64,000 nt of DNA from Alitta virens (Eukaryota > Annelida > Polychaeta > Phyllodocida > Nereididae). The stretch's first letter is position 1; each line of letters starts with the position of its first letter. This document shows positions 11,524 to 23,709 of the stretch, one piece after another. The position numbers and the translations under genes are program-made. The stretch lies in the NCBI GenBank assembly GCA_932294295.1, contig OW028580.1, positions 23,980,975 to 24,044,974 on the forward strand, in the 5' to 3' direction. Under the pieces are notes generated by a model. The model saw nothing but the letters and a program-made list of their open reading frames with translations, searched no databases and was not told the origin of the DNA.

Positions 11524-13697
11524 CATTTGAAAGCTACTGAAGTCCTCGTTTTGGTACACACGCACAAGTTTATTATTTTATCAATCTGTCTCTGGACAAG
11601 CTTATTATCCAAAATTCAATTAAAAAACACAGTTGGTCAAGCAAATTAAGCATGTTAATATCAATTACAAGATACGAGATTGAACAGGATAAAAATCTCG
11701 TCACCAAAAGAATTAATTTACACGTATACAGAATGTGTACCATAAAGAAACTAAACTTAAATATTGATAAATTGATATTTACCTGGCAATGAATATACAC
11801 AGTAGAAGAAGATGATTTGGCCCAATCATGTACATGAACACAGCCAGGGCAAATTTTATGCTGAACAAAAACTGTATGACTCGATACACCCCATACTTCT
11901 GGCACAGCGTCAGGAAATACAAATTGTTGATATGGGGAGCAATAAAAGAAACACCTGGCAAGAAAAATGAAACTCATCGTATTTGTTGTAAATAAAATGT
12001 ACACTAAACATGTTAATTGGTATTTTATGACTACATAATAACCCACAACAGAGTGATAACACAATATGCTGCAATACATTAAAGTTACGTTCACGGCTGC
12101 TTCACACATTACAACAATGTACAAGGGAAACTTAATGCTGAAGTCTTTAAAGTTTGAACACGAAAAATTCATCAGCCAACCATACTATTTTAAATGTTTT
12201 GAATCCAATAACTTTCATGCTGAGAGTTAAGTTCAATTCCAGCACTAATTTAATTAGTCACAAAAATCTCCAGTCTTGTTTTGAATTGTAAAGCAGTTTA
12301 ACAAGTCAGATAGCCTATGCAAGTTTCATTTATCAACAATTACATGACTGCAACAATAAATACATACCGAGGAGGAGAGAACTAAATGATGGACTAACAG
12401 CATCTCCTAATAAGGTCTCCAAAAACAGAGGGAAGAAATTGCTATTAAAATGACAGTGGAACACCTGAAAGACAAAAGACAAAAAATATCATAAATGAAG
12501 ATTAATTGGTTTAAAACTGGTTTTAATGACTCCTAAAGTTAAGATTAAGGGATCCACACTTCACACTGCATAAATCATTCAGTTCATTACAAGTGTCTCA
12601 ATAATACAGTGATTCTACAGTGAGGTTCAGCCATATAATATACATGTCTCATTGTACAGTGAGGTTTGTTAAATTATACCTGAACTAAATTCATTCCTGA
12701 GAACCACAAAAAGTTTTGGTGACCGGATAACTGTTTTAGGAATGTTTTCATGGCCTTTTTGTCGTCTACATAATTCCATGGTGCGTCTTGCTGAGATGGT
12801 CTGAAAACAAAACAAAAAGAAACCAAAAAAAGTGACATTGAAGAAGGAAACAAAATCAAAGAAATTAATATTGTTAGTGAAACAACAAAATAAGCCATTG
12901 ATCACACATCAGTTGTTTAAAATTCTCTAATTTTCTGAGGGCATGCTGCTGCAGCACGATATATATCTTGATAAAAGCAAAAAAAAAACTTTTTTCCAAC
13001 CAATGCAGTAAAAAAAACTATTTTCCTTGAAGACTTACATCTCATAAGACGAATCCATTTTGGTTTGATATTTCAGGAATGATTTCTCAAGCATCTTTGT
13101 AGCAAAGAAATAACCAATAATAGCGATGATAGTCAGTGATCCGCAGTATAGCTGGAAAGTTCTCATGTTGTCACGGTCCCATAACATGTAAGAGAAGAGC
13201 ACTGATAACGATCCTAATGCGGAAAAGAAAGAACTATGCGCGTTTAAACTGGCTCGGACTTGTGCGCTGACCGACAAATCAGCCAAAAGGGCGGAATGAT
13301 GAAGGTCGATCATCGTAAGGAAGCTGTCATAAAGGCACAAACATATGACAAACTGTGCGGTGGGGTTTAACCAAGGAATCCAGAATGCCATGAAGCTCAC
13401 AGCAAGAAGAGGACAGCTGTAACGTAAAGCGTTTAAGCGTCTTAAAACCACGGAAGATCCTGTTTCAGCTGACGTCAAGTAACGTTTATCACTGGCCCAT
13501 CCAAATAGTGGATCGTTAAGTGAATTCCAAACGAGAAAAACAGTCTCTCCAAACCAAAACGACATCTTGTCAATCTTATAAATGGACACAAACGTTTCGA
13601 CATGGTAAAGCAGAAAGACATTGTGCAATAACGTTGTAAAAAAAGCCAATAATCCATAGCTAGTTCGTACTCCTTTGCTTACGCTTGTATCACCCAT
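10421..13697 (-). CDS. MFSD13A: Transmembrane protein 180 / MFSD13A-like major facilitator protein
   Basis: Six coding exons on the minus strand (gene order): 13039-13697, 12680-12800, 12368-12464, 11783-11954, 11021-11214 and 10421-10641. Every junction has GT-AG and keeps frame; total 1464 nt, 487 aa (human TMEM180 is about 517 aa). Exon 1 gives the N-terminal MFS half, including [15 protein letters not shown], the cytosolic loop after TM2 with the usual Asp/Gly/Arg pattern, and several membrane segments. Exon 5 contains [20 protein letters not shown] and later [16 protein letters not shown], blocks typical of TMEM180 and its glycoside-pentoside-hexuronide-transporter relatives. The C-terminus ends in a membrane helix and a short basic tail. 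The substrate is unknown in this family. It is convergent with the ZIP gene, and its start faces UNG with 3.7 kb between. Confidence 0.92.
11495..11523. repeat. (TA)n microsatellite in TMEM180 intron 4
   Basis: About 14 TA units in the intron between the exons at 11783-11954 and 11021-11214. Confidence 0.9.
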
Positions 13698-15050
13698 GAT
13701 GAAAGGTTATCAAATTTAATTCCTCAAAGATTTACTAATTGTAATATGTAATAATTGCCAATGTAAAAACAAACTAATGGCTATAAAATACAGTGCTATC
13801 ATCTGCTATGACAGTCAATATAATGTCTCCTTCAACAAAAACCTCGAGCCTATTGATTCTGTAAACTTGTTTGATTGAATTTCATAAACAGCTGTGCTTA
13901 CATTACGTGAATGCAACATTATGGACAGCTGCTGACAAACTGTTTCAACAGATTTACTGAAATTTATGGATCAACGTTTCCTGTGTAGAATGGATGAACT
14001 ACGCGATTTCACGGAATCACCAATTTTGATAATTGCTGGCTGGACGTTATTCAGTGCCATATGGCATGATATGAGTCTCTGGTGACAGCCTGCAGCAACT
14101 CTAACAGTCCTCACCTGTCAAATAAATAAATAATTCATAAAAGTATATTTATCATCCTAGAGTATATTCGATCATAATGATAACCATAATATGTCCATAT
14201 TGGATTATTGCACATTAATGAATTATGATCTAATCATTTATAGTAAACTAGTGAACCAAGCTTTTGACTGAAATTTGAAAATGCACAGATTACAATGTGA
14301 CTACCTCATAGAGTGTGTAATGACAATTCCTTACAAATATTAGATTTCTTTAAGTAAACAGTCATTCGTGACAAATGCTTTGCCAGTGATGTCAATAATG
14401 ACAATATGTCGATAGTTCTGTACCGGTTACCAGCTGATTCTTTTACCTGTTCACTTGAATCAATGATCCAGTCGTTAATAGTCATTACGAGAATCTTGGT
14501 ACCAACTTTACTGTAACTTTACTTACATCTTTTTGTCATCCTCAACGTTCTTTGACCATTCTGATAACTTCAAGATCCGAAATAACACGTTTATTTCTCA
14601 GCCATATTTTCACAATCACGGCATTTTAACTCCAGCTGTTCCGCTGGGTGTCGCTTTGGGTGAAAATTGGGGCGCCACCAGTGGCAAATTGGATAATCAG
14701 CAAGTCATGCTGTTTAACAGTTATGAGGCTTCACTCCTGTAATGTTGTAATCAGGTAGATATCTGTCAAATATATATTTGGTGTTAAAAAATTACTATCG
14801 CATTCACATTTTATCAAAGTCATCATAATCACCAAATTTTGAAAATGCTTATAGTTAAAATAATTGAAGTCTTTACCTTTTTGGGGGTGATCACAGGTAC
14901 AGTCAAGCTTGTTGTTGGGATTCACAATTTTTGACAAGGTTATATGCTTTTTATAACATAAACACAAATTATAGGTTAAATGTGTGGTAATCCACTTGGA
15001 TGCCTTGGCCTACATATTATGTGGGTGGGGAGAAGAAAAAAAATTAGTTG
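13698..15050. other. Gene-free region upstream of TMEM180
   Basis: Should hold the TMEM180 promoter and any 5'UTR exon, but no TATA box or other clear element was seen. The open frame at 14533-14742 has no family features and no usable splice context. Confidence 0.4.
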
Positions 15051-15179
15051 TTTATTAGTGAAATTAACACCAAACACCGGCGCTGGCCAGTGTCAGCAGG
15101 TTCATTGCCGGCTCATAATCGGAGGAATTGGTAGTTGAATACGTAGTTATATAAATTTGGTGTTAATTTCACTAATAAA
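15051..15179. mobile_element. 129-bp MITE with 24-bp perfect terminal inverted repeats
   Basis: The left arm 15051-15074 (TTTATTAGTGAAATTAAC...) is the exact reverse complement of the right arm 15156-15179. The interior of about 80 bases is GC-richer, including CACCGGCGCTGGCC. The perfect arms suggest recent insertion. Confidence 0.75.
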
Positions 15180-15277
15180 CCTGATAAATATTTATAACTA
15201 ATAAGTACAAAGTAATACATACTTATTTTTAGAACAGTGTACAATCATTTTATGATGTCATCACCGTTTTATAACAA

Positions 15278-16458
15278 TTAAAGGGGAACTAACACCTTCA
15301 GCACTTTACCTCTCAGATGTTAGCTTTAGTCCATTGGAACACATCTATGTCTTTCATAACTTGTATATATCCACTGGTAAAGTAATATCATGCATTTATT
15401 AGCTGCATGTTGTGATCTACGGAGGCTGCCATTTTCGACTATCCCGGGTGTTTTGCTCTTGCCGGAAATACGTCACTGTTGTCCTATGTGAACCAAGTGC
15501 AATCCAACTGCTTGAGCAGTGTCAACAGGCTAAAGGTGTTAATTGCCATTAAAATAAGAGCATGTTTAACATTGTTCTGTATTTGTTTTGACCAAGTGTC
15601 AAGTAAATTGCCATTGAACAATTGACTATGCAATTAGGGCTTTTAAGAAATATCTTATCTTTTTATTTTCACCCATACATGTAAATATATATAGATTTAT
15701 TTATTTTCGTAACAGAACATAATAAAATGAGAGTAAAAAACAATAAAATCATATTAAAAGTATAAAATAGTAATAGTTGTGAGTAAGAAAATATCAATTT
15801 AACTTAGTGCAGAGAGTACACTAATAATTCATACACCTCATCAGCATTTAGTAGCCAAGGCACAACCACCTGAGTATCTCTTATATGTTGTAGCTCCTTT
15901 GTCTGAGTGCCTACTTGCATACTGTAATCTTCACAATTATCACAATATAATTTAATGCAGTCTTACAGCTGTAAGCCCTTTACATCAAATTTGTTGACAT
16001 TACCACATTACTTTTAACAAGTTAGCACCAATTCTTGTATGTCTCTTACAAAGTCTGCAGAAAATACCTTTTTTGATAAATTTATTTATAACAATTTATC
16101 TATACATGTGTAATGTAAGCAGGGTTGTTTGCATCTACTTGCCAAGTGAGCAAATATACATAAATATGCCATACAAACAGTTCATTGCAATCAGGCTGTA
16201 GTATGTTGTTACTGAAATGGATTGCAATCTGTCAATATGCAGGATTGCATGGTACATAAGTGACGTCACCAGGCATGGTGCCGTGTGCAATAATGGCGGC
16301 CCCCAGCGTTGTGGTGGATAGTGCAAACTTCACTTTTAATTGACACCAAATCATACTAAAATTGGACTTTAAGTTACTTGTATTTACGGCAATGTGTTCT
16401 TTGTCATCTAATTGAACTTTTAAAATTAACATGCAAATCTCCTTTAGTTCCCCTTTAA
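15278..16458. mobile_element. TTAA-ended element, family 1, copy A (1.18 kb)
   Basis: Begins TTAAAGGGGAACTAA (15278-15292) and ends with the exact reverse complement TTAGTTCCCCTTTAA (16444-16458). TTAA at both ends is the target-site signature of piggyBac-type transposons. Interior blocks (CTTTACCTCTCAGATGTTAG; CATAAGTGACGTCAC; GTGCCGTGTGCAATAATG) recur in copy B at 22575-24755. No transposase reading frame is visible, so it is non-autonomous. Confidence 0.75.
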
Positions 16459-16787
16459 ATAACACCTAATATTCGATGGAAGATTAAAGAAAATATTGAC
16501 TTTAATCAACTGCTAATTAATGAAATATAAACCCCATCAATTGAACATAACAGAGGTGGAAATATTCAATTGTGGTGGATTATGGAATTAGGGAATAATA
16601 AAAAATAAAAACTCCTGATTGCAATTAATATAACGGTTATGTGTTATCGAAATGTGCAATATGATTGGTCACTATCTTGAATTGTATTGCAATTTAGTTA
16701 AAGTCTGGGAGCTGGGTATATAAAATGGCAGCAGAAATTTGTATTTGCTAGCTAGCCTTATCCATTATTTAATGGTTCTAAATATGG

Positions 16788-16819
16788 AGCTTACTGGATA
16801 GTTAGCTATCCAGTAAGCT
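16788..16819. repeat. Perfect 14-bp stem hairpin
   Basis: AGCTTACTGGATAG, loop TTAG, CTATCCAGTAAGCT. It lies about 75 bases before a long (TA)n tract and about 600 bases upstream of UNG. It could be a cruciform-prone site or the remnant of a tiny transposon. Confidence 0.8.
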
Positions 16820-16891
16820 AACAGAAATTCGTTAAGCAATGTAAAAAATTTCAAGGACACTTTAATATTTGGCAGCTGGTAATTTCTCACC

Positions 16892-16893
<2 letters not shown>

Positions 16894-16960
<67 letters not shown>
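16894..16960. repeat. (TA)n microsatellite, about 33 units
   Basis: Uninterrupted TA dinucleotides over 67 bases, upstream of the UNG promoter. Confidence 0.95.
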
Positions 16961-16964
<4 letters not shown>

Positions 16965-17039
16965 TACATTAGATTACGCAATCCCAAAGTAACATTCCAA
17001 GTACACTGCTAATGGTATTATATGATGTAGCTAACCTAT

Positions 17040-17421
17040 CGTGCACACTAGTTAGCAGTTACGCAAGACACGACGTCGTCGTGCACACTAGCAGTTATAC
17101 GTGTATATTGGCTAACAATATGCACGACGTCGTGTATATAAGCGCTTGCATACACGACGTCGTTCGTATAGCCCTGGCCTGTTGTTGTAAAACTCCGCCT
17201 ATCTTCTTGTAAGAAGGGTTCTCATTGGTCGATCTCTGCGGCATCTTGCAGTTAACTCGATTCTGATTGGTTGAAGTTTCTATAGTAGCGCCACCAATAT
17301 GAGCGATATTATGAAGTCCACGTGACTGTATTTGGCGCGAAAAGACGAATGATCGTTCTGAGCTGGGTTGATGTTTATCAAGCAATTTTGGAAAACACAG
17401 AATCTCATATGTTTATCAGCG
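17040..17421 (+). promoter_or_regulatory. UNG promoter: CCAAT boxes, E-box, E2F site and ACGACGTCGT palindromes
   Basis: From distal to proximal: three copies of the palindrome ACGACGTCGT at 17070-17079, 17124-17133 and 17154-17163; two inverted CCAAT boxes (ATTGG at 17224-17228 and 17266-17270); an E-box CACGTG at 17319-17324; and TTTGGCGCGAAAA at 17331-17343, matching the E2F consensus TTTSSCGC, 79 bases before the start codon. No TATA box is seen. CCAAT plus E2F is the expected layout for an S-phase DNA-repair gene, and mammalian UNG2 is E2F-regulated. Site occupancy is inference. Confidence 0.6.
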
Positions 17422-20400
17422 ATGTCAGGACAGAAGAAGATCTCAACTTTCTTCCAGCCTCTTGGCAGTCTTGCTCAGAAGGATTCTGACAACAAAATGG
17501 TGAAAACATAGTTTAATTCTTGTGTTCTTGTGACCCGACCCCAAACAGAAAGATAGCCCAAATCGGGCAAGTGCAATTGATAGTAGAAACAATTTAATAC
17601 GATCTATCTGGCTCATTGCTGCTGCGGATTACTAGTCAACTCACCGCCTCTAATAACTCACCGCCCGCTAGGGTTGGTCAACTCACCGCCCATTTTAGAA
17701 AGTCACCTGTATGGTCCGCTCACCGACGGCCTAGTCATCACACCGCCACTGCACCGCTAAAGACTGCAATCATAGGCTAATGTTTCACATGATATTTCAC
17801 ACCCTCTGTGTCATCTCGGTGCTAACCAAAGCATAGCCATAGTCCCAAAATCCCAAACTAGTATATATAGCTTATTATTATACATCGTTTTGCAGCGTCT
17901 CACTTTAATAGCAAATATTTACCTTAAAACTGCCAGACTTCTTGTCTGCTTTCTACAGTATACAGACGTAATTTTTTTTACTTGTTTGTACCAATTATAC
18001 ACCATTAAAAATTTCAAATAAATTGCGATATCCGACTAGATTGTTTTGAATTTTCGTGCTCTTAGAAATCTCGGTGTCGTGCTTGGTAAGAACGATCACG
18101 CCACATACATGCATGGAGGTCTGCACTTCAATATTTAGAATTTGACACATATATCTCATGTGGGATGTGGTACTTGGAAGGTTCTGATCGAGGGACTAGC
18201 CAATTTTGATGTATGTTTACTTGAATGATATAATTGGATTAAATATGTATATTATTCTATTGCAGACTGAGGGGCCATTGACAAAGAAGCCAAAAATGGA
18301 AACAACGCCCAAAAAAAATGTAGATCAGGAAAGCAAACCTGATTTAGCAGAAAACAGGTGTCCTTCCTCAGAAAAGAAAAGCCTTGAAATGTCTCCAGAA
18401 CAAAAGTCACGAATGGAGAACAATAAAATCAATGCAGAAATGAAACTATTGGCAGCGAAAACCAAGGGACTTGCTGTTAATGTTGGACCTACGTGGTTTA
18501 AAGCATTGAAGACAGAATTTTCTAAACCATATTTTGAAGAGGTGAATACCAATTAAAAGGAACAGACAGACACTTTTATTTTGATTATACATCAGCAGTC
18601 AAGTATGCCACCTTGAAGATATTTATATCAATGAAAAGGAAAGATAAAAAAATCGATGAACTTATATAATTGTGTCGTACCAAAATTTCAGTGAGCTTAT
18701 AAATATGCTTTGCGCTCACTATTCATTTTGATGCACTCCATATTTCTATTTGTTAGATACATGCAACCACTCCAAAGTACTTAATTAACCTTCTCAATTG
18801 GGGTATTGTTCTAAGCGCTTAAAGTTAAAACTGCAAATCTAGATTATCATGATTATAATCATTCAATGTATCCATGGCCTCAATCTAATTTATTTACTAA
18901 AACAAGTAATAATGTTGACATTTATGTACTATTTTTATTATTTTCTTGCATCATTATATTTCAGCTCGGCAGCTTTGTGAGTGCTGAAAGATCGAAGTAC
19001 ACCATTTATCCTCCTCCTGAACAGGTCTTCACATGGACAAATACATGTGACATTAAAAAGGTATGGGAATATCTAACTGTAGGATAAACAATTTTAAGTG
19101 TCAGTAATCATTTAGTAATATTATAGATTTCTCAAATGTTTGACATGTTACATGGTCATAGTTTTCATAAGCACTGCTAGAAATAGGTAATTTGGTATTT
19201 TGATCTCGCAAATGAATCTCAGATCTAGCAGTTCTCTTATTGATGCTTTTAATTTAAATAATAGTTTGGTGCAGCTAAATGTACTTACTCTACAATCTAG
19301 CCATGCACTAAAGATGTTATAATTTTAAACTAGAACCTCAAGGCCTCTTGGTACACATAAATGTGTGGTTCAGTGTGATGTTCATATTGACATCAATATG
19401 ACTAATGTATTTGATGATTTTTGACAGGTTAAAGTTGTAATCTTGGGTCAGGATCCCTATCATGGACCAAAGCAAGCACATGGTAAGACAGTTTATGATG
19501 TTAAAAGCCATGCTCTTCTTGTATAGTAAATACATTCAGAAATCAGTGTAAACACTGTATATTTAAGTGTGTTATAAGTACTATAAGTTATAACATGGTC
19601 TTTTTTCTGTGGCATTGTGTAATGCACACTGGTTAATGAATAAATCCCTGTGTAATAAATATATTCAATTTCTCCGATGCATCTCTCCTAGGAAATGCCC
19701 AATGGTAATTCTAGACAAAAAAATGTCTTATACTATATATGCTGTCATTTTTGCAGGATTGTGCTTCAGTGTTCAACAAGGAATCAAGCCACCACCAAGG
19801 TAAGAATAAATCAATGACTTTTTTCTTTCCTGAAACGGATTCAAAAGGAATTGTTTGAATTGTGAGCCATTATATCACAAAATTTGACAAATATTTTACT
19901 TCGAAAAAGTAGGTTATTTAAGCTATTTCATTGCTGTCAATACAAATATAGAGTGAAACCTGTTCATCGACACTGTTAATGTTAAAGATTATTAAAGTAT
20001 TGATAATTAACTGCATTAATGGTTAACCAATAAGTGAAATAGTGTGAAAATGTGAATAAAATTTGTGTTATCTTATTTCAGTTTAGAAAATATGTTCAAA
20101 GAACTCCAGAATGATATTCCTGGATTTAAACATCCAGGTCATGGAGAACTCACAGGGTGGGCAACACAGGGTAAGCACAGACATTCATTTCTCCACTATC
20201 ATAATTGCAATCAATTGTCTAATAGAGGATTTTCACAGAAGTTTCTCGACAATTCCACCAGGTGGCTACAACAGAATACTGCAATTCTATTGGCTGAAAA
20301 AGTTCCCGCCCTTAACATGTTTAACTGTGATTGGCTGAGGCAAAGTGCACCCTAGCAACAATATTTTTAGTGCATTTTAATTCATATTTGACATCTTATC

Positions 20401-21547
20401 ATTTAGTTGATTTGTGTTATTTCCCTGAGAAAGTTATATTTTTATTACACGGGTTAGTTATGATCTCCTTTTTCTGAAAAGCAAAAAGAGTAATAAAAGG
20501 AGAAGAAAGAGTCATATCTTGCTGAATTTAGGGCTGCTCGGTGAAAAGACTATTGGTTGTAGCTACTATATCTGCTACTGGTCTGGGGCTGATCAGCTTG
20601 TATGAAAAGCCACCAGAGCAGATCGAGTAAAACATAATGAAAGATAATAACCTACAACACATTTACTGCATTGGTTGGGTCTTTTAACTTGCCTCAACAT
20701 ATAGATGCTGAGTACAAGACATTTTGATTTGATTCCAAAGTCTACTTAATACAAATGTCTTTCAGGTGAGATTAAGTTCTTCAGGAATGTGTAGGTTGAG
20801 ATCTATGCCCAGAACCCTAGCAGCAGGAGTGGGCAATACTTAAACCACTAAGCCATACGACATTGTTAAGACCGTTTTGACAACTAATTAAGAATCAACA
20901 ATATATCACATTTTGCATTGTCCTTTTATCACAGGTGTGCTCCTTCTCAATGCTTGTCTGACCGTCCGAGCAGCGAAGGCCAATTCACACCAAGGCCAAG
21001 GATGGGAGCAGTTCACTGACGCCGTGGTCTCGTGGATCAACAACAACTCTTCTGGAGTTGTTTTTCTACTTTGGGGAGCATATGCTCAGAAGAAAGGGGC
21101 AAGAATCAATGCTGTATGTGTAAAATTAAGTATTTAGTTGTAATTTAGTGTAATTGCTGTGATCTCTTTTAGGGTGCAACATCTGATTGATTGATTGAAC
21201 CATGAATACTTCTCTACCAAAAGACATTATGTCTGCATAATCAATAATCAGCTGATAATTATGTTAACAGAATGACAATATCACAGAATATTTTGCCGTT
21301 TATTAGCCTAGTAGTATATATAAACTGGTATGATATAGTTACTTTGCGTTGAGATAGCATGACCACATGGTATTCACTTGCATTTCTTTCCTTTCAGAAG
21401 AAACACCATGTCCTGAAAGGCGTCCATCCTTCGCCATTATCAGCTCATCGAGGATTTTTTGGTTGTAAACATTTTTCCAAATGTAATGACTTTTTAAAAG
21501 AACAAGACAAGTCTCCTATTGACTGGACTCATCTTCCCCGATCATGA
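17422..21547 (+). CDS. UNG: Uracil-DNA glycosylase, nuclear form (UNG2-like)
   Basis: Removes uracil from DNA as the first step of base-excision repair. Eight exons: 17422-17499, 18266-18541, 18965-19060, 19428-19482, 19757-19799, 20082-20170, 20935-21113 and 21398-21547. All are GT-AG and in frame; 966 nt, 321 aa (human UNG2 is 313 aa). Exon 1 encodes a PCNA-interacting box, QKKISTFF (residues 4-11), placing the product at replication forks. Exon 2 is a polar linker followed by the start of the catalytic domain ([18 protein letters not shown]). The water-activating motif GQDPYHG is at 157-163 with Asp159. [10 protein letters not shown] forms the Pro-rich loop. HPSPLS is at 282-287, with His282 for catalysis and Leu286 as the intercalating residue. 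All key residues are present. An out-of-frame ATG at 17409 overlaps the start. No mitochondrial leader exon was identified. Confidence 0.97.
17634..17758 (+). repeat. CTCACCGCC-rich degenerate short repeat in UNG intron 1
   Basis: The phrase (C)TCACCGCC recurs at irregular 12-30-base spacing (17641, 17658, 17683), with degenerate CTCACCGAC, ACACCGCC and GCACCGC versions further along. It resembles the 'ACTGGTCCGCCAG' word array at 34150-34325 in style, though not in exact sequence. Confidence 0.5.
20252..20551 (+). repeat. Dispersed 300-bp repeat, copy 1 (UNG intron 6)
   Basis: Highly similar, with point changes and small indels, to the reverse complement of 28684-28966. Shared blocks include CCACCAGGTGGCTA, ACAGAATACTGCAATTCTAT, GTGCATTTTAAT, ATCATTTAGTTGATT and GTGAAAAGACT. 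No coding potential or terminal repeats were seen. Confidence 0.75.
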
Positions 21548-22574
21548 AGATTTTTCTGTGTTCTTGAATAGATCTTTGACATTTCCATTAATGCGTTAAT
21601 GATTGTATACTGTTACTCAATTGTTCATTTAAAATTTAGAAATGGTAGGTAGAATTTAAATGCACAGTCGCTTCATACGATTTTAAGCTCATTTATCATC
21701 TCATCATAGTCATAAGATAATTGTTAAAAGTGTTATGTGTGAAGAAATGATGATCTTATAATTGTTTTTGGTGGTACAGATGTTACAAATAATGAACAAA
21801 AGACTTTAAGTTTCTCTTTTGCTGTCTAAAGATTCCAGATTCAAATCCCGGACCAGGTATTTGAAACTGAGGTTTAGGGAGACCTTGCACTTTCGCTTTT
21901 TGGGAACCTAGTTGTTGCGGGAAACCATGAGTCGTGACATCATGATTAATGTTGTCTTTTTATTGGTGTTGTGGCCTGTGTTATGATGTCATTTGTTTAC
22001 AAGTAGCTCCCTGCATCCGCAAGGGGGCAGAGAAGTGACCCCGCTCATTTCTATTGGCTCTGTTTGAAAATGCTCAGCTTGACAGCATGTGATTTTCATC
22101 CAAAGACTGGTATGTATTAAGCTATCCATGTCGATACAGTGTCTACTCGATCAATTACTTTTCATCTATATCACAGCTGGATGTCAGTTGCAAGAGACGT
22201 TAAGTTGGCAGTTCCCTAAATTGCACTTGGTGTCTGCTGGAGCCAGTAATACATGGTGTGGACTCTATAAGCCTTATCTCATTACATCTGCCGCTGACAT
22301 TGGTGGTTTGTTATGGCTGTAGTCACTGCAAGGGGTCTGTGGTGAGTGACATTTACTCGTTTGAACTATGTGATGTGATGTCGCAAATTACTTCTGCTAT
22401 TGGACACTCATAGTATAGTTTATGGCATAGCATTTATAATTATGAAAATGCTCTGATCTTGACAGCATGTGATTTCCATCCAAGAGACTTTTTCACGGTC
22501 TTTGACAATTTTGCATTGAGATAATTTTGAAAATGTTCCTTTACAGCATGTGATTGTCCTCCAAGAGACTGGTA
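21548..22574. repeat. UNG 3' flank with a threefold local repeat
   Basis: The first 500 bases are probably UNG 3'UTR/flank; no canonical AATAAA lies close to the stop. A unit of about 50 bases containing ACAGCATGTGATT, then (T/G)(C/T)C(A/C)TCCAA, then GACTGGTAT or a degenerate form occurs three times, near 22065-22112, 22441-22490 and 22520-22574. The last copy abuts the TTAA end of the next element. No coding exon was recognised. Confidence 0.5.
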
Positions 22575-22722
22575 TTAAAGGGGATTTAATCCCTTTTGCA
22601 CTTTACCTCTCAGATGTTAGCTTGGGTCCATAGAAACAATTCTATGCTATTCATAACTTGTATATGTGCACTGGTAATGAAATATTTTCCCTACAAAAGC
22701 TCTGAAAATGCAATTAACACCT

Positions 22723-23008
22723 GTATCTAAAACTGTTGTTGACAGTTCTCACCAGTTGAATTGCAATGCCGAGCCTCCAGAATACTTGGCTCTCATTGGC
22801 TGAGATCTATAGTACAACAGTGACGTATTTCCGGTCAGTGCAAAACGCCGGGAAAGTCAAAAATGGCGGCCTCCGTAGTTCACAAAACCGCCATTTTTTA
22901 CTTTCCCGGTGTTACTGCACTGACCGGAAATACGTCACTGTTGTACTATAGATCTCGGCATTGCAATTCAACTGGTGAGAACAACTGTCAACAACAGTTT
23001 TAGATACA
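22723..23008. repeat. 286-bp near-palindrome inside TTAA element B
   Basis: The left arm runs TGTATCTAAAACTGTTGTTG... through TTTCCGGTCAGTGCA to AAATGGCGG. The right arm is its reverse complement, ending CAACAACAGTTTTAGATACA. The centre is near 22865-22890. The left arm carries about 30 extra bases (around 22776-22806) absent from the right arm. It can fold into a long hairpin. Confidence 0.8.
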
Positions 23009-23520
23009 GTTAATATTGCACTTTCAGAGCAGTTCTTACTGAGTGTCAAGTAATTGCCATTGAACTATTTGACAATGCAATTAGAAAGAGAGAGAATTTA
23101 TTAGACCAAATTAAATAAAACCAACAAAAGCAGCAATTGAATTACAACGAACAACAATAAGCAGTAAATAAATAAAAATAAAATAAAAAAAGGTCAAAAT
23201 ACACTATTTTTTTGGTCAGGAGACATCCACTAATAAAGTTCTTATTTTAAAAAACGCTGACGAGGATGCTCCCCCCCCCCTTAAACTCTTATTTAAAAAA
23301 TATATATATATTATTTAATAAAATAAAATAAAGAAATAAAAAATTTAAGAAAATACATTTATATATAAATAACAAGATCTAAATATAAGAAATAATGATG
23401 GGATGAAAATGAAAGTATGGCAAACAAATTGCAAATTTAATAAAAAGTTTACAACAGGAATCAGTTCTTAATTGTGATTGTGACATCAAATATGATTTGT
23501 GTATGAATGTACTGGATGGT

Positions 23521-23709
23521 ACTGGGGGGTGGGGGTCTAGCTCAGTGGTAGCACGCTGGGCTTCCAACCACTGGATCCCGGTCGAGCCTAAGTTGGATGG
23601 CTGTTTCATCCTTCATCGCATTGCCATGGTCCCTGCCTGTCCTAATTAGCCCATCAGGTGCATAAATACAGGACGTAAAGCCTTAATCCACCACCACCAC
23701 CTCTGGGTG
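23521..23709 (+). mobile_element. tRNA-derived SINE with 12-bp target-site duplication
   Basis: The head contains a Pol III A box (TAGCTCAGTGGTAGCACGC) and a degenerate B box (CCGGTCGAGCC). The tail ends in CCA repeats. It is flanked by perfect GTACTGGATGGT copies at 23509-23520 and 23710-23721. Body phrases (TTGGATGGCTGTTTCATC; ATTGCCATGGTCCCTGCC) recur at 37195-37402 and 39303-39484, and a head-only fragment lies at 41104-41165. Confidence 0.85.

Noticed and set aside
11573..12172. 199-aa open frame on the minus strand
   Set aside because: It reads through exon 4 of TMEM180 in a wrong frame. The correct frame with splice sites gives conserved TMEM180 sequence.
23527..23590. Functional tRNA gene
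   Set aside because: The cloverleaf is incomplete and the unit has a SINE body with a 12-bp target-site duplication.
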